Positions 32,476 through 45,400 of a stretch of 64,000 bases of DNA are shown one piece after another. This DNA comes from Blastomussa wellsi (taxonomy: Eukaryota; Cnidaria; Anthozoa; Scleractinia; Plerogyridae). The stretch's first letter is position 1, and every line of letters begins with the position of its first letter. The stretch lies in the NCBI GenBank assembly GCA_947652115.1, contig OX393569.1, positions 6,666,008 to 6,730,007 on the forward strand, given 5' to 3'. The notes under the pieces were generated by a model. The model was not told where the DNA came from. It did no database searches and saw only the letters and a program-made list of their open reading frames with translations. The position numbers and the translations under genes were made by a program.

Positions 32476-35400
32476 ACATCTGGAACTTACTTTGGTTATC
32501 TAAGCGACTGATTATCTGTACTGAACATACAATCATTTACATAAACACTTTTCCTAACGCTTTTACTTCTGAAATGGTTAAAAATCCAGAGATAATTATA
32601 TATTTTTCGATCAGTTTATGTCACGGACCGGCATAACTCTGAAATTCAAAATGCGCTGGTTTCCAAACGAAGCATGCTATTGAGCTGAAAAGTTGTAAGC
32701 AGGCATAAAATTGGCACCTCTTCTGCCTGATGAGGATAAAAACTTTGGTGGCTCTTTAACTTTGGATTTTAAAATTTCATGACGTCACGTGCAAGCCAAG
32801 AATAGCAAAAATTAGACATTGAGAGATTGACAGGTAAATAAACAAAAAACAATCCAGCTCTAGTATAAATCTTAACCTTAAATATTCAGTGGTTTCCTTA
32901 CAAATTGCCAAAATGTTCAGATTCTCTCGTTTTTCCGAAGTGTCGGCAATTGAGTGTCGAAAGTAACTCTGCGTTTACTTTGGTTTTGCATTACTTCGTT
33001 TAGTGATTGGTTTAAAAATCTCGCGCCAATTTTTCAACCACAAAATCACAAGTGCCCGTTTACCGGTATTTTGTGTCAGCTTCACTAGATTGTCTCCGTC
33101 CTTTGTGATTGGCCAAAGTAATTACTTTGGTTTTGGTTTTGTGACACTCAATTGAAACTCGCTTTTGTTTGGCCATTTCGGCTTCGTAGCAAATGGCTAA
33201 AAAAATCGAAACCGCGCAATTCCATTGTGTCAGCGTCGATTTGAAAGACCAAGAACAACTCGGAGCAGAATGACTGAAAAGGAAAGAATTGAGGAGCCCG
33301 GATGGAGTTGCTGAGAGGAGACCCACCAAGTCCCTGTCCATCGGAGCGAAAGGGCGAGGAATTGCTGAAGTTCTGCGTGCCAGAACTTCAGAGGTTCTGA
33401 GGTTCTGCGTGCCACATAGGCACTGATAGGATAGATGATGATCAGCCTCGATATTCGAACAAAATACGACTTTTACACAAGAAGAGTTTAGCGAGAGTGA
33501 CTCGTGACAATCCATCATAGATTGCGTTACCTGAGAAATTGATTGTGTGACTTTTACTCGGTCGAATTAATAAAACAACATTTTTTAATTCCAGGCAATA
33601 TCTATGTACAAAGTAGCACTCAACTGGGGCAACTCTAAAAATAACATTTTCTCAAGAAAATAAAACACCATAAATATGTCAATAAACCAAAGGGTACCAA
33701 GGATGGCGGAGACTGAGGAATATTGAGACGGATTTATAGGAACAACGAAGTTAAAAAATATCCCAGACTAACTTTTCAGGACGTGCCAAGAGGCTCTGTG
33801 ACTGCTATGAATTCGGACGTTGTTTTTGTCAGCACACAATAGCTGCTTGTAAGAGTGGCAACTTAACTTTGATCTCCGAACGGTCCAGAAAACTGATTTT
33901 AAATCCTTTTGAAAGCTAAACGTTGTTGTTGTTTTTCTTGTTGCTAATCAATCGCGCATCTTTGCACCACAGTCCTCTGAGTGTCAAGCCATACTGACAC
34001 AAATAGTTTATATTCAAGAAAATCGGTATAATTACACTTCGTGTCTGTCATCCGCTAGCCCCGCTGTCATCTTTTTCATCGCGTGAGTGCTTGCGTGGCC
34101 GCAGTCTGCAATATAGCGGCGAAGCTCGCCGATCTTAAAATGCTAAACAATATGGTTAGCGTAAATTTTCTTTTATTTTAAATGAAAATTATTTGTTTTC
34201 ATGCGCGAAATAACACGACGAGACGTTTTGTGTGTGTTGTTCGCGTGATCTTGCCGTTTCTTCAATGTCACACGCAGGCAGGTCCAACCAGTATTTACAT
34301 TTCGAGTCGATTAAACACGCAGATAGAAGTAAAACACGGAAAACTCTGGCATACAACTGCGTTGGTTTGCGAACTTTGTGGTGGTTGCTGGTGATTAAAT
34401 AGTAAGAATGGCGTCCAAGCGAAGGTGATCGGGCAAAGCGTAATACGATCGGCCTAAAAAATGCAATTTATGCCCAAAAGAATGGTATATATATTCATGT
34501 AGATTGTTCAAACGGTTGTTGAACATAAACATAATCGCTGAGCATTCAATGCTACTTCGTTAAATCAGTGGCTTTATAATCGCTCCATTTGGTCTATGAT
34601 TAAATTTACAACAGGGAAAAGTACAATTTAAAGTCATGCCATTGTAGCAGACAGAACAGGAGTCAATTAGTTCAACATCATATGGCGCATAACTTCGCGG
34701 ACGTGAGTTGCACAAGGAAGGAATTACTCACCGTAATATAAGCAATGTTTTTTTCCTTTTCTGGAAGCTTTGTTCTTCACGCGCAACGTTGACTGATAAT
34801 AAAAAACCTGCTGGATGTAGAGTGAGAGTGTCTGAAACACTAGAAGAATTGATAATATAACTTAAACATAGCCTCCCCACCGACTGTATTAAATGTAGGG
34901 CTTTTGTGACCTTTTATTTTGGGGCAACGAAGTGAAAACTGGAACCCAATTTACCGCGCTCGCTCGTGTTTGTGATAAATTACGTCTCAGAGGGCGGGGG
35001 TGGGGGAGGGGGGTTAAAAAGTATGGTGTTTCAAAACTGAAACCCCCAATACATTTATAGCCCCCTTCGCAATTCTAGTTTACAAATGTACCACCCCCTC
35101 CTGACCATGCTTAAAACAATGCATAATTCTTTCCTTCGTTCCTCGCACATACATATTTCTATCCTATTTTTTTAATATCCCCTTTATTTTTAATTCTCTC
35201 GTTTATTATTTTCTACCTTGTTTAGAATGCGTTTAGCTGTTTGTGCGTGAAAAAAATTGCCATCATTCTTTTTTATAGTTTTATATGTCTGTAGGTAATC
35301 TGGTAGGTTATGGTACATAATATGGTACATGATAAAGCCTGGCATGGGTACACACATTTAATATGGCGACTGCCCAGTGAGGCTGAGGTACCTATGATTT

Positions 35401-36798
35401 GCAGAGCTAGACATTCCAACCCTTGAAATAGAAAAAAGGTGGGTTTTGGGAGCGAGCACGAGAGCAAAAATCGGGAGTCTCTAGGGGGTCTGGGTGCATG
35501 CTCTCCCGGACAATTTTCTACAACTGTAGGCCTCTAAGATGCCATTTCCTGCATTCTGAAAGGTAACAAGGATCGTCTCAGTTGGAAAACGTTTCAAGAT
35601 ATATATATCGCTAACACTAAGGACAATAAACTTTGCCAATTTTGTTTTCGTTTTTTGCATGGAACATTATTGTAACGAAGAAAGAACTCAAACTATATCA
35701 CCTAGTCGACGACCATAAATTTATATACAGGGACCGCGCAGAGGGAGGGGGCCGGGGTGGGGCTTCAGCATCCCCACTTTTTACGGTAAAAATGATAATA
35801 ATAATGAATAAAAAGTCAAGGAAAGTCATAAACGAAAAAGTTCCTCGTGCCAAGCCCAACCGGCTAAAAGGAACAAGTGGCTCTGGGGACGAGAATGCTC
35901 GTTTTCTTCACCGTGGTGAGGAACGTTCGTGTTAGGATATTACGTCATAACGTCTACAGTGTCAGTAAGCAGTTTTATCAAAAGTTTTGAGGAACAGCCT
36001 TTCTCTTTTGCGAAGAATCGCACGTTCGTCACTACCTAGGAAATCTAGCAAATATAGATATATTTATTTATTTCATTTTTTTTTATTTATGAAACTTCCC
36101 CATAGAAAACACGGGAAATGGCTTTTCCAAGGCCCTAAAAATAAAAATCTTCTGGGGGAGCATTCCAACAGACCCCTTCGATCATCAGTGGCTCCCCCGT
36201 CGATTACCTTCCTCTTCCATGTGTCCGACCATTATCTGTTACGTAATTTAAAATCATAAGTTGTGTTTGAAGCGTTGCACGTTTGTATTAATTTGCATCT
36301 AAGGACTTTCTTTCGTTAATTATTTTCATGCGGGGAGGAAAGGCACCCAGCTTTCTCGCCCCCCCCCCCCCCCCGCCCCCAAACTTCGCTCTCACGTTTC
36401 ATCCGTCCCACTAAAAAGCTTGCTGCGACCTCGATATATTGTTTTAGTGCGGATTCAATACAACACGCGTTTATTGATTTCAAGGGGCCCGTGAAACTTC
36501 ATTCACAAATTACATAATGGTTCAATCATTTTCAAGGTATAGTACTTCAGTTAACACTTTCAAATCAACAAATTGCTTTTCATGACACACGCCACGCGAC
36601 TGATGTGCTCTCGGATCCCCAGGCTGGATTTACTTATCATCTTGGTCAAACGATATATCTATGCTTCTAAAAATCTTCAGAAAGAAATGTCTCTGGATGA
36701 ACTTGCAAATAAACTAACAATTCAATGGAAACTAGAAAAATGTACTCAAACGCAAAACTATTTATCTAAATAACAACCTCATGGTGAAGTAAACTGAT
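32476..36798. other. Long intergenic stretch with little recognised
   Basis: I see no gene. A 152-codon antisense frame at 33060-33518 has no domain, and part of it comes from a local duplication of GTTCTGCGTGCCA. Near 33595-33790 lies a diverged relative of the 23973-24211 MITE. At 35830-35895 is a half copy of the Mutator-like MITE ending GGCTCTGGGGACGAGAATG. Poly-C runs occur near 36358-36375. Confidence 0.45.
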
Positions 36799-37041
36799 TA
36801 ATCATAACCATTACAATTTCCTCACAACTGATTGGTGCATAAACTGCTGTATTTTGCATTAATCATATCCATTACAATTTCCTCACAAATGATTGGTGCA
36901 TAAACTGCTGTATTTTGCATTAATCATAACCATTACAACTTCTTCACAACTGATTGGTGCATAAACTGCTGTATTTTGCATTGATCATAACCATTACAAT
37001 TTCCTCACAACCAATGGTGCATAAACTGCTGTATTTTGCAT
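36799..37041. repeat. 61-bp tandem repeat, four copies
   Basis: A unit of about 61 bp (TAATCATAACCATTACAATT ... CATAAACTGCTGTATTTTGC) is repeated four times with a few substitutions. A small intergenic minisatellite; no coding role. Confidence 0.85.
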
Positions 37042-37593
37042 TAATTAATCTGCAAAGCTACAAAGCTACAACCTTGTTCAAAACCTGTCGGAAACTTTTC
37101 GTGTTTACGTACTTCCTTACTCACACCCTTTCCACACAACGGGAAGTTGTATAAAAACTCAGGTTAGTGTAGTAAAGCCAGGATATATCGTGGAAGGCTG
37201 AAAATTGTTTATCAGAAATATCTCATGGAGAATCTAGATTTAAAAATTTATTTTCTGGGGGAGGATGCGCCCAGACCACCCTACAAGCTCGCGCCTCCGG
37301 TGCTCGTTTTCAAGACCCCCCCCCCCCCCCCCCACTTTAAAATACGCTCCGCCGTCCATATGGAAACCAAGCAAATCCCACTGGATATATAGAACGGTAT
37401 GGTTTAATGGGAGTCGTTCCTGCACTGGCAACATTGATCTGTTGCGACTGCGTGAGAAATGTTCTTTTTAATCCCTTGCGCGATTTCAAAGATGGTGCAT
37501 GCCTACCTTTTCAGACTAGATCCCAAAACCAGAGGACAATGCAAAGATCCGTCAAATCAAATTATTCCAGAAATTTACCTCACCCCCTAACTT

Positions 37594-38085
37594 TAAAGGG
37601 GTAATGTCGCGGGATTTTGTTGTGTCCGGGTCAATTTTGCAAAAAATCATATCTTTGTGGCTGTTGCCATGCACTAAATGCTTTCAGTGTAGTGCAGTAA
37701 AAACCCGCGTGTAAGAACCTAACTAGTGGTTTAAGAACCTGCTGGCAGAAATTTTCCATTTTAATACCCCAAAATTTAAGAAATGTTTTAGCCAAGCAAA
37801 TCTAAGCAGGTTCTTATATATGGGTTCTAGTACATTTTCATATACAGCTTATGACAATTCATGAAGGACCAAACCCAATTTCACTATCGTTTTTTTTCTG
37901 GTAATCAACAGCTTTGTATCCTCTATATAAATTTATAAGAACCTACCCAGCCTAAATTGCCAGTAACTACCGCAAAATACAAGGACTAATTTTGCAGACC
38001 GTTAAATGCGTTTTCATTGATGAATAGACAGTTTTAGCTTTGTAAATTTACATTACAATATCGTGACAATTCCCCTTTCAAGGGA
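37594..38085. repeat. Possible MITE with TTTAAAGGGG-type ends
   Basis: CTTTAAAGGGGTAATGTCG at the left is approximately inverted at the right (CGTGACAATTCCCCTTTCAAG), about 490 bp apart. The match is imperfect. Confidence 0.35.
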
Positions 38086-39466
38086 CACAGTCAGCTTTGG
38101 GACCGCGCTGACCTGGATGCTAGTTTTCTCACTTTGAAAAACGTTTACCTCAACCTGAAATCAAAGTTATGCGTCGAGTACATCTAGAAATCCGCTTTAA
38201 TCTTCCCAGTGTTTCACTCGATTTTCAATTGCTTACTAAAAACCTGTTTTTGAGTGTGTTATTGCTCATCCTAAGATATTATTTTGCATATTTGGTAAAA
38301 ACAGTATGGATCGCGTATCTCCCTTTAAACGCGATATTTTTATCGCATCACGCAACGTCCCGTCACGTGCTGTCACGAGTTGTGCACTAACTCATGGAAG
38401 CAAGCTCCTTTTCAGAAATTGATCACGTTGAGTAAGTTGCCTGTCATGATTTGCTTCATTTCATGTTACGCTGTCTGAATGAATGTGGGCCCAAAGTATT
38501 CGAGTATGTATTGCGAAGGGAATATAATGTAAATCGCGTAAATTCCGGGAGTATATTAACCTGCGATCACGCGTTCTTAATAATCTACAGCAATGCGTTT
38601 GAAAGTTCCTCGGAATGCTACTCACATAAAAAAAATGTAATCATCAAAACTGATGTTTTGCTATTAGCCCAGATTGACTAAGAATGGACTCAAATTCAAT
38701 GCCTGGCCGATCGGGCAACAGAGGGTTAAATTTAGTGGGTTTAACGTTATATTCAGACGTTATATTCAGACGAAAAGTAGAAAACTCAAACTGACAAAAT
38801 AATTAATTAAATTCACCATTGTTTAATGATGGGTGAACTGTTTTGCATGAGTTATGATATTACACGAAGGGAAGAATAAACAACGTAATATAAAGCGACA
38901 AAACACCGCTATTAATTATACGTCAGCGCATTTCACGATGACCTTTGTAACGTAACGGTATACATATAAAGCGTTTTATCGTGAAATTCCACAAGGAAAT
39001 CTGTGCTGTTTTGTCACGCGACAAGGAACGGGTCTCATCCGTGGGGTGTGAACAAAGTCACTGAAACCTTCTCCTGGCATAAATCTGTTCTGTAAAGTAA
39101 CTCGGTACTTTGTTCTTGTAACACAGTTGTAACTTTTCGATTAATCTGCTATACCTTATTTGCATGTGTCAGAATGCTTTGAGAACGATACCAATTCCTT
39201 TTTTCTGCATAGGGTTGGGCCTTGTTGCGTCACTGATGACGTCACTAGATGGACTTTTTGTGTCCCAAAACTTGAAAAATAAGAACCAAGTTTTGGTTTA
39301 ATGTGAAATGCGATTGTTTCGCTTCAACAGTGACTACGGCAAAGAAGGGGAAATGGCCGTTTAGTTTTCCGTGAAATCCGAACCTCTACCTTCCCCAGCA
39401 CCTACCCCATTACAACCTTTGTTCATAGAAATAGCTGTTCAGTTAGTGTTGTTTGTTATTTACAGC
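38086..39466. other. Upstream region of the GGT gene
   Basis: Non-coding. TTTGTTATTTACAG directly before the ATG at 39467 resembles a 3' splice site, so the gene may have a non-coding 5' exon further upstream. I could not locate it. Confidence 0.4.
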
Positions 39467-42400
39467 ATGTCTGAATCTGGTTCGGAAGTCAAAAGTAAAG
39501 CATGGCGGAAAATTGCTGTGGTGGTTGTGTTCGTCGTTATTGTGGTGGCCGTAGGAATCTTTCTCGCCTACTGGTTCACCAGGAATCCTGAATCTTTGGA
39601 AAAACTTAGCCCTTCTGAATATCCCAGCTCGCTTGGGGGGCCGTACAAACACGCTGGCGTGGCATCGGACGCGGGACCGTGTTCGCACATCGGAAAGGAC
39701 ATTCTTCAACAAAACGGCTCGGCTGTAGACTCGGCGATTGCCACGATGTTATGCGTCGGGGTAATCAATTTGCAGTCGACAGGGATCAGTGGCGGTGGTT
39801 TTATGCTCGTGTACAATCGCAGTGGCCGAGTCGCTGAGGTGTTTGATTTTCGAGACTCTGCTCCGGCCAAAGCTACAGAAGACATGTTTAAAAACGCTAG
39901 TTATAAAGAACTAAACAGTGAGTAAATACAATTAAATTCAAGTAACGATTGATTTACTCCCGTGGTGTCTGTAGTGTAATCAGTGCACTATTTTTAATGG
40001 CAACACAGTTGAAAATAAAAAATAATTAGGCTACGCTTTTTACTACTGTTTTGTGTAGTTTGTCCCAATTTTCTCCATTCCTAAACCATTTCTTTTAGCG
40101 TTGAAATGCAAAAATCCAACGCCACTTCTGGCTTTCCTTGACGCGAAGTTTGTGATTGAAAAGATGTTTGTACGAGAATGCTATAGAAAAGGCAGCGCCC
40201 AAGAAAATTGTAAGCTGATAAATTACATGTACGTACAAAAATACAGCACACGTGAACAGCCCGTGGTGTTAAAGCGCTTGATCTTGTTGTAATATGTCAA
40301 ACACGAGACAGTGTTTCACCGAGAAAAGAGTTGAAAAAAGATACGCAGCGGAGAAGTTTTGATGAAATTCGGGGTGTTTGAATAGCGGATGAATCGCTGT
40401 ACGAAACAAAAATCTATGCTAATTAAGACCAAGTATCCAAACCTCCGTCATGGTTATCATTTTCTTTGATTTAACTTGATGCATAGACTTTAAGAATTTA
40501 AGTTCGTTATTACCTTTTTGTGATTTCTACCCATTTGTACTATCACATTGTGGGTTACTTGCGTAACGTTTGATTTCTATTTCTTTAAGGCACGCTAGCA
40601 ACAAGCGTACCGGGGGAGGTGCGCGGCTACTACGCAGCCTGGCAATCATATGGACGGTTGTCATGGAAACAACTGGTCCAACAAGCCATCGACAAGGCCA
40701 TGTATGGTTTCCTCATATACCCTGCGCTTTACAAGACAATGGTGAAAGAAGAAAATAACCTCAGGAAAGATACAGGATTAAAGTACGTACATCGGTAACT
40801 GCCAAAAGAATATAGAGCGGTCGCGTTTTTTTTTTATTTTTCTTCTCAAATATCTTGTGAATCTTGTGGTAGGCGCGGTGGCCTGGGGATTAGTGCGCTA
40901 AACTCCGGATCTCACGCAGCGGCCAGGGTACTGTACATGTATTGAGTTCTTGGGCAAGGCCCTTTACTCTCACAGTACCTCTCTCAGCCCATGAGTATAA
41001 ATGGGTACTGGAAAATGGTTGAAGCAACCAGACAGAATGCTGAGGAGTAACCAGCTGCAATAGACTAGCATCCCATCCAGGGGGGAGTAGAAATACTCCT
41101 AGCTGACAAGTCAAAGTTTTGCACCGACTGTTCGAGAAATCCCGGCACTGGTTCGACTCAATAAGAGGACTGTATCTTTCTCCTTTCAACAATTCTTTAT
41201 TTCGTTCTCCGTCATATACTGTTTACATTTCACAATCTCTAACAACTCCGAACTTTCGTATCAACTGATACATGAGCTTCGATTTTACAAATTTATCTTT
41301 TCCAATACAATGGTAGACTATTTTGACACTTATGTCAATCAAATTACACTATAGATCCATTAAGTTTCAGAATACAAAATCAAGATACAATCTAATGTCA
41401 ACACGGATTGATTTACAATAATTATTCTTAGACACACTCCCCCCTTTGACCAATCAGGGTCAAACACAGTACACAAGTCCGAAAAGTACGATCGCGCTAC
41501 AAAATACACCGAGCAAACAACTAGTGATTAATCATGGCTCGCGTACGCCAACACGAATCCAGTGCTGCCGCTCGCCTTGGGGTATTTCTAACCCTACCCT
41601 GATTCCCATTTTCCCCGGTTCCTCCATTTCCCTGAGTTCCCCCCGTGACACAACTAACCTCCAGGGGAAACAACTTTTGAACTGCCCGGTTCATAAAAAC
41701 AGGTTTTCCCTTCGTGATTACTTTCAGTCTGGCACCTCTTACCTGTCCATCTTTGCCCACAATCAACTCCTCCACCTTCGCCAATTTCCAGTTACTTCTC
41801 TTAACATTGTCTTCGTGAACCAACACCAATTCTCCAACACTTACCTTGTCATGCTTGCCTTCCTTGTTGCCACGATGATGCTCTCTCAAATCCACCAAAT
41901 ACTCTTTGCGCCACCGATTCCAGAAATGGATTCTTAACTTAGCAAGGTATCTGAACCTCTTGAGGAACCCACGTTCATTTTCTTCCTCGTCATCTCGTAC
42001 CTCCTCTGGTAAGTTAATTAAGCGCCGTCCATAGATGAGATGCGATGGTGTCAACATTTCCGCCCCAACTTCATCATATTCGTACGTCAGGGGGCGTGAA
42101 TTCATGGTGGCTTCCAATTCAGTTAAGACTGTTATCATTTCGTCCGCGTTAAGCCTCGCGTTTCCAAGGACCTTTCTAAGACAGCGTTTCGTAGTTCCTA
42201 TCAATCGCTCAAAGAATCCTCCCCACCATGGCGCCCGCTCTAAATTGAACCTCCAGTCTATCCGGTTTGTCTCCAAATGCGCCCTTACCTCTTCGTTGTC
42301 ATACATTCGCCTCAAAATCTTCTCCGATGCCTTGAACGTCTTCGCGTTGTCCGAAACTATCAACGATGGTGTGCCCCGCCTGGCCATAAACTTTCGTAAA

Positions 42401-45400
42401 CAACGCAAAAAGGTCGGCGCTGTTAAGTCTGCCACCAGGTCCAGATGCACAGCCCGTGTCACGCAACAAGTAAACAACGCTATATAGGATTTCACCATTT
42501 CGCCATCTGTAGACTTCACATACACTGGACCAGCGAAATCTACTCCTACCTTAGAAAATGGTGCGGCCTCCCTGACCCTGAATTCTGGTAATGCTGCTAC
42601 AGGTGGCGCTCCAAAGGGTTTTCCTTGCTGTCTTTTACACGTCACGCATTCTCTTAACACCTTCTTTACAACTTGTCTACCCTTTGGAACCCAAAACCTT
42701 GACCTCAACTCTCCCAACGTCGTTCGCACTCCTCCGTGTTTCGTTCTTCTATGGCATTCTTCGATAATCAACTTGGTCATCCTGTGATTTCTGGGCAGAA
42801 TGATTGGTTCCTGCGATTCCAGGTCCAGATCCGAATTTTCAAATCTGCCAATACATTTCAAGATTCCGTCACGGTTCTCTAGTTTCAATTGTCGGACAAG
42901 GTCATCATAGCTTTTACTGCCCTTTAATTCCGCTTGCGCGGCTCCGATCCATATTCGCTCTGCTTCGTACATTTCTCTTCTTTGCAACATACCCGCTCTC
43001 CCTTGCACACCCCTTCTGGTACACATAAAATTGAACAGAAAACGCTTCACCCATGCCGTAACCTTCAACAACCGATCAAAGGTACTAAACTTGTTGATAT
43101 CAATCACATCTGTGACTCCACGTTTTCTTGTCACGCCAGCTACCGTGACAGTCACTTTCCTCATCTCTTCGTTACTCTGTGGAGTCTCGTTGATCTCCGT
43201 GCTTGGCCATCCAGTCCTTGGTCCAGTCAACCACGGTGGACCGTTCCACCACAAGACGTTTTCTTTCAGCTTGGATGCCTGTTCACCTCTCGAACCTATG
43301 TCCGCTGGGTTCTCCTCCCCCGGACAATGTCCCCACTCATCCTTCTTCGTGACCTTCAGAATTTCATTGACTCTGTGACGAACAAACTGCTTCCATTCGC
43401 CGTTGTTTGCTATCCACCATAGCGCCGTTTTGCTGTCCAGCCACAGTTGTGTGCTCGTTATGTGTACCTCCCCCTCGAGGGCTTCTTTAACTGTACTCAT
43501 GAGCGTCGATAGAATTCTGCCGGACATGAGTTCCAATCGCGGTATCGTCTGTGGCTTCTGAGGGGAAACTCTCGTCTTGGAAGTGAGCAGCGTCACTGAG
43601 ATAGCTCCAGAAAGCTCGCACACAAAATAAATCACAGCACAGTAAGCCTTTCTACTTGCGTCGGCAAATCCATGCAGTGAGCAAGTAACTTCGCCCAGGG
43701 GTACTCCATAAACGCATCTAGGAATTTGAATCTCTTTCGCTCCCTTTAGGTCACTTAACCACCCCATCCAACGTGTCTTCAATTCACCACTTAACTCTTC
43801 GTCCCAACCTACCTTGCCCATGCACAACTCTTGAAATAAAACCTTCATACTGACAAGAACTGGGCTCACCAGCCCCAAGGGGTCATACATACCTGCAATC
43901 ACCTTCAAAATACTTCTTTTCGTGACAGGCAAGTCATCCGCTTTTGAAACCATTTCTGACAGCTCAAAGATAAACACATCGTATTCACAATTCCACGACT
44001 GTCCAAGCACACTTTCATTCTTCATTCCCGCTTTCGCTCCAAGGGTCTCCTTGGCATAACTCTCGTCGGCGCTTTCGACTTCTTTGTTTACGTCTGTCTC
44101 GTCACGCAATTCACGTTGTTCTATTTTGGCTCTCAACTCCCCGCTGTTCGTTAACCATTTCCTTAATTTAAACCCACCGAGAGCGAGTCTCGTTTTCGCC
44201 TTGTCGTACAACTCACCTGCCTCCTGCGTGTCTCTCCTTCCAGAAACGAGATCATCGACGTAAAAACTCTTCTTCATGATACGAACAAACTCAGGATCTA
44301 GCTCAATAAACGAATCAAGATGATATTGCAGCGTTGCATTGAGTAGGAATGGTGAACAATTAACTCCAAAAACAACACGACAAAACCTGTAAACAATGGG
44401 CTCTAATTGCTCGCTGCCAACACTATTTACCCAGAGAAACCTCAAACAATCCCTGTCACGTTTGTTTACAACGATATTGAGAAATGCCTTTTCAATATCA
44501 CCAACTAACGCAACGCGCTTCTCTCGAAAACGAATTAGAATTTCATACAGCAGTGGTGTTAACGCAGGTCCCACATGAAGGCAATCATTCAGCGACACAC
44601 CCCTTTTTCCCTCTTTAGACGATGCGTCGTACACGACCCTGACCTTGGTCGTCTTGGCGTCTTTCCGGATGACTGCGTGATGCGGGAGATAATGAATCTT
44701 CTCAGTCATTTCTAACTCCGTCACTCGCTCGACTATTCCAACCTCTTCTTGTTCCTTTATGATCCCGTCATATGCATTCAGAACTGTTGGGTCACTCTTT
44801 AACCGTCCTAATTGACCTTTTAGCCGTCTCAAGCTGTTGTGGTAATTGGTCGGCAGGGGCCCATGTCCCTGTTTCCATGGTAGAGAGACTTCGTATCTGT
44901 TTCCGTTAAACACAATCGCGTCCTTCAAGGCTTCGTGGACTTGATCCCCTTCCCGAATTCCGAGTGTCTCGAAGTCCCACAGCTTCCGTGCGCTATCTTC
45001 CAATTTCCGATTATCAACAAACGCCTCTTCATTGCGTGACAAACTGTTACCCACAAGGTGAAGGTGGACATTTATCTGTGAATCATCACAAACTCCCTTC
45101 AGGGGCCCTGACAAGACCCAACCCAGGTGGGTTTCTACGGCGACGGGTTCACCTGGCTCCCCCCTTACCGTTCTCCCCCCTTGAAAGGACCAGAGAAAAT
45201 CCGCCCCAATGAGCAGGTCTACATCGAGAATTTCCCTATCCCGATTGACATCCGAGAACCACAAGCCCTGGAGATGGGGGTACTCGGCCTTCCTGTTCTC
45301 AATGTGCTCATTTCGTATTTGCGTGATACTGGGTACCTCATAGGCCTCGATCCTAATCCCATTCCCCCCCTGTAAAGGGAACACATCAAACTCATGCAGA

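Noticed and set aside
33060..33518. 152-codon antisense open frame.
   Set aside because: No recognisable domain, partly generated by a local duplication, and surrounded by non-coding sequence.
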